NCBI GenBank assembly: GCA_019614645.1
Contig: JABWDB010000001.1
Location: forward strand, 6,409,501-6,473,500
DNA: 64,000 nt
DNA from: Stratiolaelaps scimitus
Lineage: Eukaryota; Arthropoda; Arachnida; Mesostigmata; Laelapidae
Reading direction: 5' to 3'
Shown here: one piece after another, positions 1-13,690 of the stretch
How positions within the stretch are numbered: the first letter of the stretch is position 1
How the letters are laid out: each line of letters starts with the position of its first letter
The notes under the pieces: model-generated
Database searches by the model: none
The model's input: only the letters and a program-made list of their open reading frames with translations
What the model was told of the DNA's origin: nothing
Program-made: the position numbers and the translations under genes

Positions 1-111
1 GATGGTTATCCAGATTCCGAAAGCATAGGAAACCTTTTTGGAAAGCTTAAAATAAACATTTTCGATGATTTTGTTGTCAGCGTATGTTTCGTAATCGGAA
101 AGGTTGCTCAC

Positions 112-3036
112 CTCCTGGCTGAATTAACATTTGGTTGTCCTCGTCAACAATTGGAATGACCCCACATTGGAGTGCCAGCATGGCAACTGGATTATTTATA
201 ACACCCACCAGACGATCTGCTCCCGTTGCAAGGGTCAAACCATCTGCTCGCTTTCGATAGCTTACACGTCCACCCATTCGATCGCCAACCTCAAGGACAG
301 TCACCTAGACACCGTACACACGCAACTCGTCAACGTTACCAATGCAAGTGCATTGAACCATCCTAACGCCTAACATCCATTGAAGTTATCGGACCTTTTG
401 ACAATATGTTTGGTGTACCTATTTTGAACTTCTTCGTCTAACCATAGGCGGCAGAGTGATTATTTACAGAGTACTAATATAATCTACTGCATCTTCAGGT
501 TCGAGCCCTGCCGTGCGACATATAAGAGAGCTTAAGCATTGTAACATTGCAGCTCCTTCAATAAACCAATAAACCTTTACCTTCAGCGTCCCTCGCGTCT
601 ACGGGGCAAGACAAGAATCAACTGGGTAATAATAACAATACCATAGTTATTGATTTAAAAGTAACTCGATTAGCTCGTTCTCTGCAATGGTAAATGGTAA
701 ATGGTAAATCTTTATTGGTTTATTTAAGGAGCTGCAATTTTTCAATGCTTAAGCAATCGTCTTACCTTCATGCCAAGATTACTGAGGTGTCTTCCGGCGG
801 CCAATCCTGCAGCCCCTGCGCCAACGACTACAACCCGTGTTGCGGGCAAACGTGGCAGATCGGGTGGAGGAGACAGATGACCGTGATTAACTAGGCCGCG
901 CTGCGTTAAATGATGTAAAATACGCTGTGCCTCGTACAAACAGCTAGAGGACATGCAGCAAAGTACAAGACAACAAAAGTAGATGTATATAAGTAATTAG
1001 GCACTTATTCCTAGTCCCACCTAATAATACGTTAAATTGAATGACTTTGAGGTTGACTGACAGCAATAAATGAATGAAAATTAACTAATTACTTACCGGA
1101 TTCTAGAGAGTCCTCTGCACTGCAGGTTATTGGCCACTTCCTTAATCGTTAGCCAACGGGTGGGATCCCGCATCCAAAGGGAGTAAACGAGATTGCGCAA
1201 GCAGAGGAACATCGCCTGTTCCTTTGAGTATTCCGAAAAAATTACTTTCTCATGCTCTTCCATTGCATCAGGACGCATCGCACCTGCGATAAGTTCCTCT
1301 CCTGAAATTACAAAGTAGAAGTCGGACACCAAACTCTCCATAAGCTACACTGCGGCGAGCGGGAAACCCAACCATGCTACGTTACTCGATACAGACGCTA
1401 CATGATAACAGGGCATTTTATCACAAACAAATGTGCTACAAATAGTCTGCAGCGGTTATCAGTGTTCATTGAACTCTGATGAAGTCAAAATAGTGATACT
1501 AGAGGTTCCCCTTTGGATTAGTGCTTCTAGCTGAGACATACCGGTTTCTAGAAAGGGGTGTGTAAGACGGTCCCGAATTAGATCAACATCCTCGTCGGAT
1601 CGTGGAGTCGATCCTAAAACGAACGGGCCCTTGCTTTCCCTGGCTATGTCGAGCTGATTACGAAGGTCCCGTACTGCCCCTGCAATGAGTAAGGTGGTCA
1701 CTATCATTGTCAGTTCTCCTGAGCGTGCAAGGTCTCTCAATAAGATTTCGCTTGCCCCATCGATTTGTGATCGAGAGCAGACGTTCTACACTTCGGAACT
1801 CGCCACGTTATTACATTCTTATATCGAGCTCCTCCTCAGCAATGTTGTCCACAAGATACACTTACTTATGAGACGTAAAATGCGCTGTCAAAGCGGACAC
1901 CCGAATTTCATGTATTTTTACCGCCGTCGAAAGATAGCGCCACATTATCAAGCTAATCGACTCGAGTTCTACTATAAGAATCCCACTTACCTTCAAGACT
2001 ATCTGAGAGGTAGTCAAGTTTGGATGCTGTTATTCCGAGCGGAAGCGGGTTGTAGTTTAGCAGCATCGGAGCAGCAGGGCTGGCCTTCAGCATGGGGGCT
2101 AACGATAGTGTATTGATCCAATGAGGGAGGACGGCATTGGCTGCCTCCGGAGGTTCAGGCTCATCGCAGGGGGTAGAAGTGCCGCCGCATTCGATATCTC
2201 CGGACGTAGTTGTAGTTTGGTCCGTTCCAGAAAACAGGTGGTCGCAGGTGAAATCCCTGATCGATGATTCAGTCAGGCCTTGCCTATGAAGGGATAAAGC
2301 AAACTGGAATGACTCTGGAGGGAGTATCTGCGGCGGGCTATTCCTAATCAATAGGTATAACAGCCCCCGTTATTGCATTACATATATAGAGAGAATATTG
2401 AAAATCGTACACAATTATGGAATGGGATTGTGTCACTACATGTAACGTACTTGCTAATACACGAACTTCAACGAACCTTGATGGAAGCTGTCGCCATTTG
2501 TCACAGCGAACACATTGAAGCCAGAACGGTAGCAGCTGGTCGGCCATAAAGAGTCGGATGGCAGCTTCGCCCTTTAGGTCGCGGACCCACAATTCCTTCC
2601 ACAAGTTGAAGATCTACAGTCAGAGTTAAACGATTCGAACGGGTCAACTATTTACTATAGATAAGTGATACAGGGTTAACCTATGATTATAGACGATAGC
2701 GATCATGACTGCTTGATGGTGTAAAAATTCTCAAACCGTGCAACTATCAAACTTATATGACGTCATGCAGACATTAAATATGCTCAAACAAAGTCAGCAT
2801 GTACGCAAATTCGACATAGCTCTCCTTTAACAATATTGCGCATTTCAGAATTACCGCATATCCAGCCCTGGTGGGCTTGCAGAAATGTTCGAAGCATTCA
2901 TTGCAATAGTGTTCATCTTCGCTAAGATGAAACCAGCGGGGTGTCCAAAGATTCCCGCTGCATTTGTCCGACGCCTGGGCGAAGCATCTTGGCTCCTGAA
3001 AGTCAATTGCACGACAAATAAGTGCAGGCGCATTTT
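112..3036 (-). CDS. KDM1B: Lysine-specific histone demethylase 1B (KDM1B/LSD2), partial: both ends incomplete
   Basis: FAD-dependent nuclear amine oxidase that removes methyl groups from histone H3K4me1/2. Exons assigned on the minus strand with consistent phases: 3036-2855, 2613-2477, 2343-1991, 1679-1542, 1301-1097, 943-766 and 304-112 (462 codons). In order they encode the LSD2-specific N-terminal zinc finger (C/H residues ending HLSEDEHYCNECFEHF), a CW zinc finger (FMADQLLPFWLQCVRCDKW), a linker, the SWIRM domain (LRNLVYSLWMRDPTRWLTI ... CRGLSRIR), and the Rossmann FAD site VVVVGAGAAGLAAGRHLSNL followed by VTVLEVGDRMGGRV. Zinc finger plus CW plus SWIRM in this order separates LSD2 from LSD1. 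Missing: the first coding exon, because the 3036 exon starts in phase 1, and the catalytic amine-oxidase body, which lies beyond base 1. The least certain junction is 2477/2343, with a weak GTTCGT donor. The 305-765 intron carries two SINE copies in opposite orientation. Confidence 0.9.
445..595 (+). repeat. tRNA-derived SINE, family A, copy 1
   Basis: Lies in the KDM1B intron 305-765, antisense to the gene. It has a pol III B-box-like GGTTCGAGCCC (498-508) and short complementary ends around it (GGCAG near 450, CTGCC near 508), as in a tRNA-like head. The tail is AAGCATTGTAACATTGCAGC followed by CAATAAACC units and TTTACC. The same tail occurs at 685-757 and 54892-54948 (both minus) and 31260-31325 (plus). 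The 5' boundary is approximate. Confidence 0.6.
685..757 (-). repeat. SINE family A, copy 2 (tail only), beginning 8 nt inside a KDM1B intron
   Basis: The reverse complement reads GCTTAAGCATTG, then an A/T stretch, TTGCAGCTCC, AATAAACCAATAAA and three TTTACCA-type units. It matches the tail of copy 1 in opposite orientation about 100 bp away. It starts 8 nt downstream of the KDM1B donor (GT at 765-764), so the first part of that intron is SINE-derived. Confidence 0.6.
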
Positions 3037-3099
3037 CTAGGATAGAAAGGTGAGAAAGAATATTCAGTCTTAAAATTCGGTTATTAAATCGAAGGCTTA

Positions 3100-3130
<31 letters not shown>

Positions 3131-5640
3131 ATACTTTGAGGAATATATTATAAATGGCAATATGCTGTACACCAAATATTTTGACGCTGTCAAAAGTCCC
3201 TGCTTCGCAGACCACCTCCAAAAAGACAAATCATTAAGAATCTACAGTCCTCTCTCAGGTACCTTGCATGGGCAATGCGCCTTTTCGCATGCCTTCTTCT
3301 TTCGCAATAGACTCAATGAGTCTTTGGCTTTCTTCGCAACTAACGAGTGGTCCGACTGCTTCGATGACGGCCGTCCGCGCTTCACCATCGTAAGACCTTA
3401 GCATAGCCTTAGTGCAGTTCCGCTAGAATGATTCAAAGAATACTTATTGTTATACATTTAATTACACAAGCAATACTCACCATAAAGGTTAACTCTATCT
3501 TTTCTTAAATAAGGAAACAGTGTTTACGTCGTGTTGGCTATTTCCTTAGCCTCTTTCGTCATTGCTTAGGAAAATTCCACAATAAGCTGATGCCACGAAG
3601 CCAGTTATTGCACAATCCGAAGAGAGAAACTCGGTGCTAAAACAACTCCACGTGACTTTTCTCTGATCGCCCTCTTGTCCTTTGTTCCTCGTATTGTATT
3701 TCAAAGAATCTCATATGAGCTAATGCATCCGTGACTTCTGTTCGTTTCTGTTAATGCTCTCTGGTATGTAAAGTTTGTTGTTGTACAAAGCTGAATAAAT
3801 CGATACTAATAACTTGGGATACATAGAAAATTGTGCTTAGCCTAACTATACCACAATTATCCATTTTCTAGCTGTGTATGTGGACTGGCTCAGCTGAGCC
3901 AACGAGCACTGAGGAGAAGTAGCCATATTTATGCAAGTGCATCTATCCTTAATCTAAAGAAGAAGAAACCGCTGTACTTTACTAATTATTACAACAAATG
4001 ACCGGTTGTTTTCGTAAAGATCGTCGGCGGCGAACATGCTCACTCATTTCTGAATAACCTATTCCCTCCTGACAACTTCACAGAGAGATTTACTGGCGGA
4101 CAATCCATATAAACTATAGCAAAAAAAAAAAAACTACATCGAACAACAAATTCGATCTCCCAATTTAAAGGTGGCGAATCTCCGCTGTCAACCACTTAGC
4201 AGGGGGTGCTGAGATGGTTTGTCTCACCTCGAAATAGCTCAACCACGCTCCTCGAAGATCACAGCATTCCGCAGCGCCCAAATGTGGATAGAACAAGCGA
4301 TGCTGAAGCAACACTAGTAAGGCACTTACATAATTGGTAACAGTTAAAGTAGCGTTCTTTGATTCTCAAACAATACGCCGCTATTTCTTCATTGCTGGTC
4401 ACTTCTCAGCTCTAGTTGACCGGCTCGTGAACGGATGAATGGATGTTTGTTGATATCATGTGAGCGACTCTCCCTCATGAGCGAGCTAGCGACTCAGCCA
4501 GCCTCGGAGGGAGGGTTAAGCCCTCGCCATTTGCCGGAGCTCAATACAGTTGGCGGTCTTGTGGCGGGCTTTACAAAACAACAAAACCACCAGTTGACTT
4601 AAAAAGCCAATGGATTGGGGCCGATAGCCGGTGAAGGAAATGTCGACAACAGCAATCCAAAACCAGTGGCAGGTATTGAGGCGGACTCGTCTATGAGCGT
4701 GATTCCCCTCCTGGACGCATCCTGCAGCACTACAAACGTGTGAAGATCTGGGGAGATTTGACGTTGGAGAGGTGAGACTGACGGTCAGTCGTGGATTAAA
4801 AACCTATATTCTAATACCTTTGGCATTGTGTTCGGCTATGATTTTTAGGCTTGTGTGCTTGGGTCAATACTCGAACCATACTTTTAATTGAATTGAATAA
4901 TGTGTGTTGGATATCGATAATAATCATATTTTATAATACGTTCAACTTAGGAATGGTGATTTATAAGAATAGAATTTTGGTCGGAAAATGAATTTAAACC
5001 TGTTAGAGCAGGTAGTCCGCCCGATTCCATTCACGGGCTTAAAGTTGATTTTTCTGAATTTCACTCTAGGTAACTCGGACATGTCGGAGTAAACAAACGA
5101 TGTCTTATAAAACTATGGTTGTTTGAAAAAGTTTTGGATATTATACAAGTTAGTGGATGTATCCGTCTCCGTTGATGAAACATTCGTAAATACGGACTGA
5201 GCTTTTTTAGCAAATTTAGCAGTCGGGGGAGGCTAGTGCAATTAACCACAACAATGAACACGAATGTTGTTGACGAGACAACGACCCAAGCTACCCTTAG
5301 CTGGTTAATAGAGCCGTCATCTGCATGGGTCGTCGTCAAGCTGCAACACTATATCGCATATTGCCAGCGATTTAATTGAGTTCGAGTTGGCAGCTGTATT
5401 TGAACTGTTTCTCAACAGAAAAACAATGTTTCACCCCTTGCCTATGCATAATTTACAATACTAACATGGGGATACAAGTGGACAAGTTATATTTGCGTTC
5501 GTCAAGTTCGCGTCCCGTGAATTCGTTCCTCTCTCTCTCTCCCTCTCTCACCGCTTTTTTTCATTTCCTTCTTTTCACTGGCGTCATCTTGCGAGCTTCC
5601 TCGTGACGGTTTGTCCATTCGCCTTCCTCAACTCCATCAA
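3037..5640. other. Non-coding stretch upstream of the first visible KDM1B exon; probably its first intron
   Basis: AT-rich DNA with no open frame that looks coding. It contains a (TA)n run at about 3104-3131, only some 70 bp upstream of the zinc-finger exon, and an A13 run at 4121-4133. If the GC-rich block at 5640-6000 is the KDM1B promoter, this whole stretch is intron 1. Confidence 0.4.
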
Positions 5641-5730
5641 CTCGCTTGTCATAATTTCCAATCCGGAAGCCGCTCGTCAGGGCGCGCATCCCTGATGACG
5701 AATCACTTCCGGTCGGAGTAAGTGACTTCA
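5561..5730 (-). promoter_or_regulatory. Candidate KDM1B promoter and first exon (GC-rich, two ETS-like sites)
   Basis: On the minus strand, ACCGGAAGTG (about 5705-5715) precedes an ATG at 5689-5687, and a second TCCGGAAG core lies at about 5662-5669. The ATG opens a 42-codon frame ending in basic residues (KMTPVKRRK then stop at about 5561). The N-terminus of LSD2 is basic, so this could be the missing first exon. I could not find a phase-matched donor with a good consensus, so this is only a candidate. Confidence 0.25.
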
Positions 5731-6456
5731 AACTTTCCAAGGCTTCGCGGCGTTCCGTTCCGGCTCCTTTCGTTTGCTTCCTGCGGCGTCGAAACTTCTA
5801 TCTGCCCCTGGGGGGGTGGCAGCGGGCATCGTTGTCGTCCTGAGGACGCTACCGTCGTCGTTGCCTCGGGTAGTTCTTCTTTCTGAGATTGAGCGAAATG
5901 ACGTTAGGAAACTCGAGCGCCCTTACGGGCACGGCCCGCCGGCCCGGACTGCGATTCCCATAACTGACCTTATGGAAGGGCTAGGATGGCGGCGAGATGG
6001 GGACGCGAACGAAATCGTTAACAACCATTCAGTGCGTAGGTAGCACAAAGATAGAGGCAATTCTACTCCACTCCGACTATGTGCTGATGGGTGTGTGCGT
6101 TGATTGATGACGCTGGGAAGGGTTTCCGCTATGAGGGGGAACGCCACAGCGGTTACTGTAGGCATACTAATATTGTGTACTCTGCTCCACTATCGAGAAG
6201 CTGGCCCTCATACTGACGGTGACAGACATCTGGCTATAGTAATATCAGCCAGGTGTGCGTGGAAGCTTACGCCGGGTGTCGCACTGTGAGACCACCAAAC
6301 GCGAGCAGAACAACTAAGAAAACGAGGAGCTTGAAGGTGCGGCTGTAGTCGTGACCTTTACACTAGGCTGGCTCACAGCGTACGGAATCGAATTGCATGC
6401 GCTACAGAGGCCACCGAGTGTCCCGAAACAGTGCGATATTGAGATTGTTTCCCCCC
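5731..6456. other. GC-rich block between KDM1B and the TTBK gene
   Basis: Between a minus-strand and a plus-strand gene, so possibly a shared upstream region. CpG is frequent to about 6000. Open frames on both strands overlap and none resembles a known protein. No RNA gene or repeat seen. Confidence 0.35.
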
Positions 6457-6491
6457 TATAAAGAGTTATCGGAACAGGATTTTGCCTCAGT
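6457..6491 (+). promoter_or_regulatory. Core promoter: TATA box plus TCAGT initiator
   Basis: TATAAAG at 6457-6463 is followed by TCAGT at 6487-6491. Taking the A at 6489 as +1, the TATA box begins at -32, the spacing expected for pol II. TCAGT is the arthropod initiator consensus. No DPE motif is seen at +28. The first downstream ATG is at 6546. The TTBK kinase exon begins about 330-390 bp downstream, so this is the best candidate start for that gene, with an intervening small intron. Confidence 0.45.
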
Positions 6492-6819
6492 GCGAACAAG
6501 ACACTCAACTATCAATCCACTCAACACTAGTTTTATGAGAATACGATGTTTGTAAAAATCACTGAAATTGGGGGAACAACAAAGTCCGTCTCCCAAAATA
6601 GCCAATGGAAAACTCTGAAATCAGTGATCTGCTTAGGGAGGGTGGGTCAACATTCGTTTCGGATATTTCACAATTTTCTAAGTGCGGCTAGCAAATTTGT
6701 GTCCTTCGTTTCTGATGATAACTTGAGGGTGCCTCGTATTGACAACTTGATAAGCTTGATGTGCAAAGAATTTGGCCTCAGACCCTTCTCAAATTAATCA
6801 ATCGTGTTGACCTTTATAG

Positions 6820-10143
<3,324 letters not shown>

Positions 10144-10646
10144 CTATAGACGCTATGAATTATGATTATGCAGTTATTATTATTATTATTATCATTATGA
10201 TTTTTTTGTAAAATTCGAATTAATTCGTTATTAGAGCCAAGGGACGTTTATTTGATTTGGTGTTTATTTGACGTAGTAGACGAACGGATTTGTAGGTGAT
10301 TTGTGGCAGCTGGGTAAAACTCGTCTCGTGCCAATTCAGTGTGGCATTACGCAGTGGGCCACAATGCAAACCCCTAACGTTTGTACGTTGATTCAATAAT
10401 TTTTATTAGCGTATTTATGCGAAACGGTTTTTTTACGGTCACCAAGCGGTGTTGAGTTTCCGGCCAATTTCTGCTTTACTCTGAATCTTCGTTCTAGTTT
10501 CTCAGGCCGCGATGCGTAGACGAATATCAAAATGGAGAAACAATTGATTTGTACGACGTATAGTGATTTATTATGTTGCGGCCACTTGCGGTCAAGTGAC
10601 GTCGTTAGTGACATTGCTTCGGTACACATTGTATTATCGTTTTTAG

Positions 10647-10798
10647 GGTTCGGCATGACGGTGATGAAATTTCCAGTGGGCAATGGGGTGTACTCTGACC
10701 GGGCGGAGTGTCTAGGGGCCACGCGATGGGGCCGAGAGAACATTCAGCATAAGCACGACAAGCATGAAAGACGAAAGAAATACAAGCATGTGACGTAA
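10647..10798 (+). CDS. Possible alternative terminal exon of the TTBK gene
   Basis: The frame from TTC at 10649 to TAA at 10796-10798 uses coding-like codons and ends in a very basic tail (HKHDKHERRKKYKHVT). It is preceded by acceptor TTTTTAG (AG at 10645-10646); a second usable acceptor, TTTCCAG, ends at 10676. Both acceptors need a phase-1 donor. GTCA|GTAAAG at 10036/10037 inside the last TTBK exon supplies phase 1, just after the kinase domain. AATAAA follows at 10841-10846. The splice would replace the 10037-10143 tail with about 50 residues. Not proven; it may be a separate frame. Confidence 0.4.
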
Positions 10799-10840
10799 CT
10801 AACTTTGAAAGATGATGACGATGGATGATGAGTTGTTGAA

Positions 10841-10846
10841 AATAAA
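10841..10846 (+). terminator. Polyadenylation signal AATAAA for the TTBK transcript
   Basis: AATAAA 43 nt after the stop of the alternative terminal exon and about 700 nt after the primary stop at 10143. No closer canonical signal was seen downstream of 10143. Confidence 0.4.
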
Positions 10847-10849
10847 CAC

Positions 10850-12590
10850 AATGGGACGTTATAATAGTTTATTTTTTATTTTTGCAAAACCATTTTACGT
10901 GTGTCCTGCATTCTTAAACATTACCTATGTACATTCGACGCATGTTGAAGGTGGGTGATCTCCAGAGGACGGAAGTTGGCCCTTGAATCTCGTGTTCTAG
11001 AGAGAGAGGAGCCTTCGAGCGAGAAGAAACAGGTGGATGATTGAAAATCCGTGAGCGAGTTTCGCCTATCCGGCGACTATCTTGTGACAAAAGTTGTTAT
11101 TCTATGATTTGGCTCACTGAGAAGGTTGACCCGACGTTAATCATTGCTGAGAACAAAGTCGTTTGTTTCATCCGGAGGTTGTATGGTGATTTCGTTGCGT
11201 GGGTCCTTTTGTGGTGAAAGGAGATCTGATCACCTCCAGTCGAAGACAATCGATTCGTTATAGTGTAGGCTTCAGCAACAGGTCCCACTGATTATCACCA
11301 AATCTACCGACTCGAAATGCACCCAGTGCCGGGTCCTGTATCTGTTTGGTGTACAACGTTGTAACATGTGTGAACGATATTGCAAAAATAACCGCTAATT
11401 TAGTCAACAAGCATTACAAGATTAGGCCAAACAGGTACAGTGGTCCTGTACTCGAGGCTGTCGTTTAAGCATGCAATCGGCCCTGATATTTTGGCTGGGC
11501 ATACAGACGTGATTGATGGCGAAGCGTTTCAATCAGTAAATGTGCACAGAAACTTTGCCCTGAATGGATGCCTCTTAAGTCGTTTCGTGTACGTCCCACA
11601 ATGATCCGCTACTAACAGCCGTTGACTAAATTAGAGATGGATTTTACAAATAGTATACGACTCTTCGTAGCGAATCCTTGTGGCACATACGATTTAAAGG
11701 GAACTCAATTCGCCGCAACGCTCGCGTGTTTGTGCTGTGTACGGTCATGCTGCTGGAGACGATTTATCTGAAGTATAATCCGATTCGAGTAAACATCAAT
11801 CAGGGCGATTCGGCAACATTCGGCCGTGGTGGCCTGTGATGGCGTCGGGAACGAGAACCATTAAGTGGCCAAGTGGACGATATAAGGGATTTACTGGGAG
11901 GTTTCTGATTTGCAGGATAGTGCCGTCTCCTGGGAGAGGAGATCTCGGCTAGAGGCCAACAAACTATAGCCCCACGGGACGGCGAATGGACACAGCAGCA
12001 CACGGGGAGAGTGCGCGGATCGGGGGGGGATTATCTTGGGATCTGTGGGGAGAATCGTCTCATCAGGCGGCGGCAGGGGATGGTAGGGAGGGGACAGTTG
12101 GTGGGAGTGGGGTGTGTGGGTAAGGGGCCGATAGGGAACGGACGATAGCGGGGCGGTGTGCAGAAAATCCAAAAGTTTATAATCGGATCTGCCATCCGGA
12201 TTTGAGCAGGGAGCCAGCTCTACCCGCTGGAATTATATCCCACGCAGGCGCGGCGGGTCTCGCCGAACGGACGCGGGCCTGACCTCGAAGTCGAACCAAT
12301 CGACGGACAGGAGAAAAAAAACCGGGAATGGAAAGAAGAGGTGACGATGAAGATGTCGTCATCACGGAGAAAAAACTGACGACATCCGGGAACGGGCAGA
12401 ACGAGCGTGTTGTCTTCGCGAACACCGAGACAGAGCTGTAGCGTGAGAGATGATGGTGTGCTCAAAAATAGTAACCACAATGCAACGACGTCATTTGATT
12501 CAAATACATACAAGCACAGATCTTTGTGTATCCATCAATTGGACAGGTTCGACCTAAGGGCCGTTGTTGACGGTCGCGTGTACGGTACAA
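10850..12590. other. Intergenic stretch, no gene recognised
   Basis: The first half is AT-rich. From about 11800 to 12450 the DNA is GC-rich with overlapping open frames on the minus strand (proline/serine-rich, low complexity), none resembling a known family. No hairpin or repeat noted before the SINE that starts near 12595. Confidence 0.4.
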
Positions 12591-12594
12591 AGAC

Positions 12595-12745
12595 AAGCGT
12601 TGTATCGTGTCAAGCCTGGCGGCGTGATGCATCCGTGCGCTCTTTGGAACTTGAGGAGACACTTAGATTCACGGGTTCGATTCCGACCGTCGCAAACTTT
12701 ACATTTAAGGGTCAGCCTTGCTGCTGTTATCAGAAGTTGTAATAT
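12595..12745 (+). repeat. tRNA-derived SINE, family B, copy 1
   Basis: The head has an A-box-like TGGCGGCGTGATGC and an exact pol III B box GGTTCGATTCC (12674-12684). The body continues with the family hallmarks CATTTAAGGGTC and CAGAAGTTGTA. It aligns by eye with copies at 22576-22729 and 52169-52365. The body is diverged, indicating an old copy. Confidence 0.6.
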
Positions 12746-13690
12746 TTATTGCTCGCAGTGTGATAATCAGCACCATATGCAAGCAGCCTTCGAGTTTATC
12801 TAGAAAATTTGGAAGCAATGACGTCAATAATGACACGAAAATACCCATGAGAATTCGTATTAGCAACTTATAATATCAAAACTCGTCAAACATTGCATCT
12901 TTACATAAGAGAAATAGCATCAAGTCATACCATACTACAATAGCTAAACACAGCGGAACTTGTATTATTCTGCATACACATAGAGGCGTACACCCGTAAC
13001 GGGCCTGTACCAATTTCAAGTAAACAGACAAATAACAATCTTTAGTAGATTATGACAGGCGTGGTCTAATTAGCTTGGGACAAACTGTTTCATTGACGCA
13101 CAATGAAGCAATACTTCCTCTTAGCACCCCCAGTGAAGATATATATATATATATAACTGTTTTAACAAAAGCAAATTCAAGGCTATTTTTCCACATGCAG
13201 CACCCTACAAGTTATAAATCATACTTGTGGGACTATAGTGATATAATTAAGTTTCTGGCATGAACATTCACCTAGATATATAGTACCGTCAAGGTTAGCC
13301 CCATTAGATAAATAGGGCACATGTAATTTATATGCGGACCTAAAAATGCAAGACATCCTTCAGCTTCCTCTCCTATATGCATGCCCGTAATCATACACAT
13401 GTAAATAATTAAAAGGTCATGTGGAGACCGGAGGAGGCGGTGGCAGTCTGGGATATGTATTATACATCCCACACGAAGAAGAACTAGATCGGTTCACCCC
13501 TGCCTCGGTCAGCCTGACGGGTCACACAAGCATGACTCGCTAGTGGTGGTCATGCAGCATCGAGACGTGGAGCATCTCATATCATGTTGTCTGGAGTACG
13601 TTCTGATTCAGGTGGTCTGGCAGCAGTGTCGTCTGGAAACCGGCACTGAGGCGGAAACGAGGCGGGCCGGATATGTTGAGACCGGCCCAC
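12746..13690. other. AT-rich intergenic stretch with a (TA)n run
   Basis: Contains (AT)n at about 13139-13154. No coding-like frame, RNA gene or strong inverted repeat found. Confidence 0.4.

Noticed and set aside
498..508. tRNA gene suggested by GGTTCGAGCCC, and likewise at 12674, 22601 and 52236
   Set aside because: No complete cloverleaf; the sequences continue into shared SINE bodies, so they are tRNA-derived repeats.
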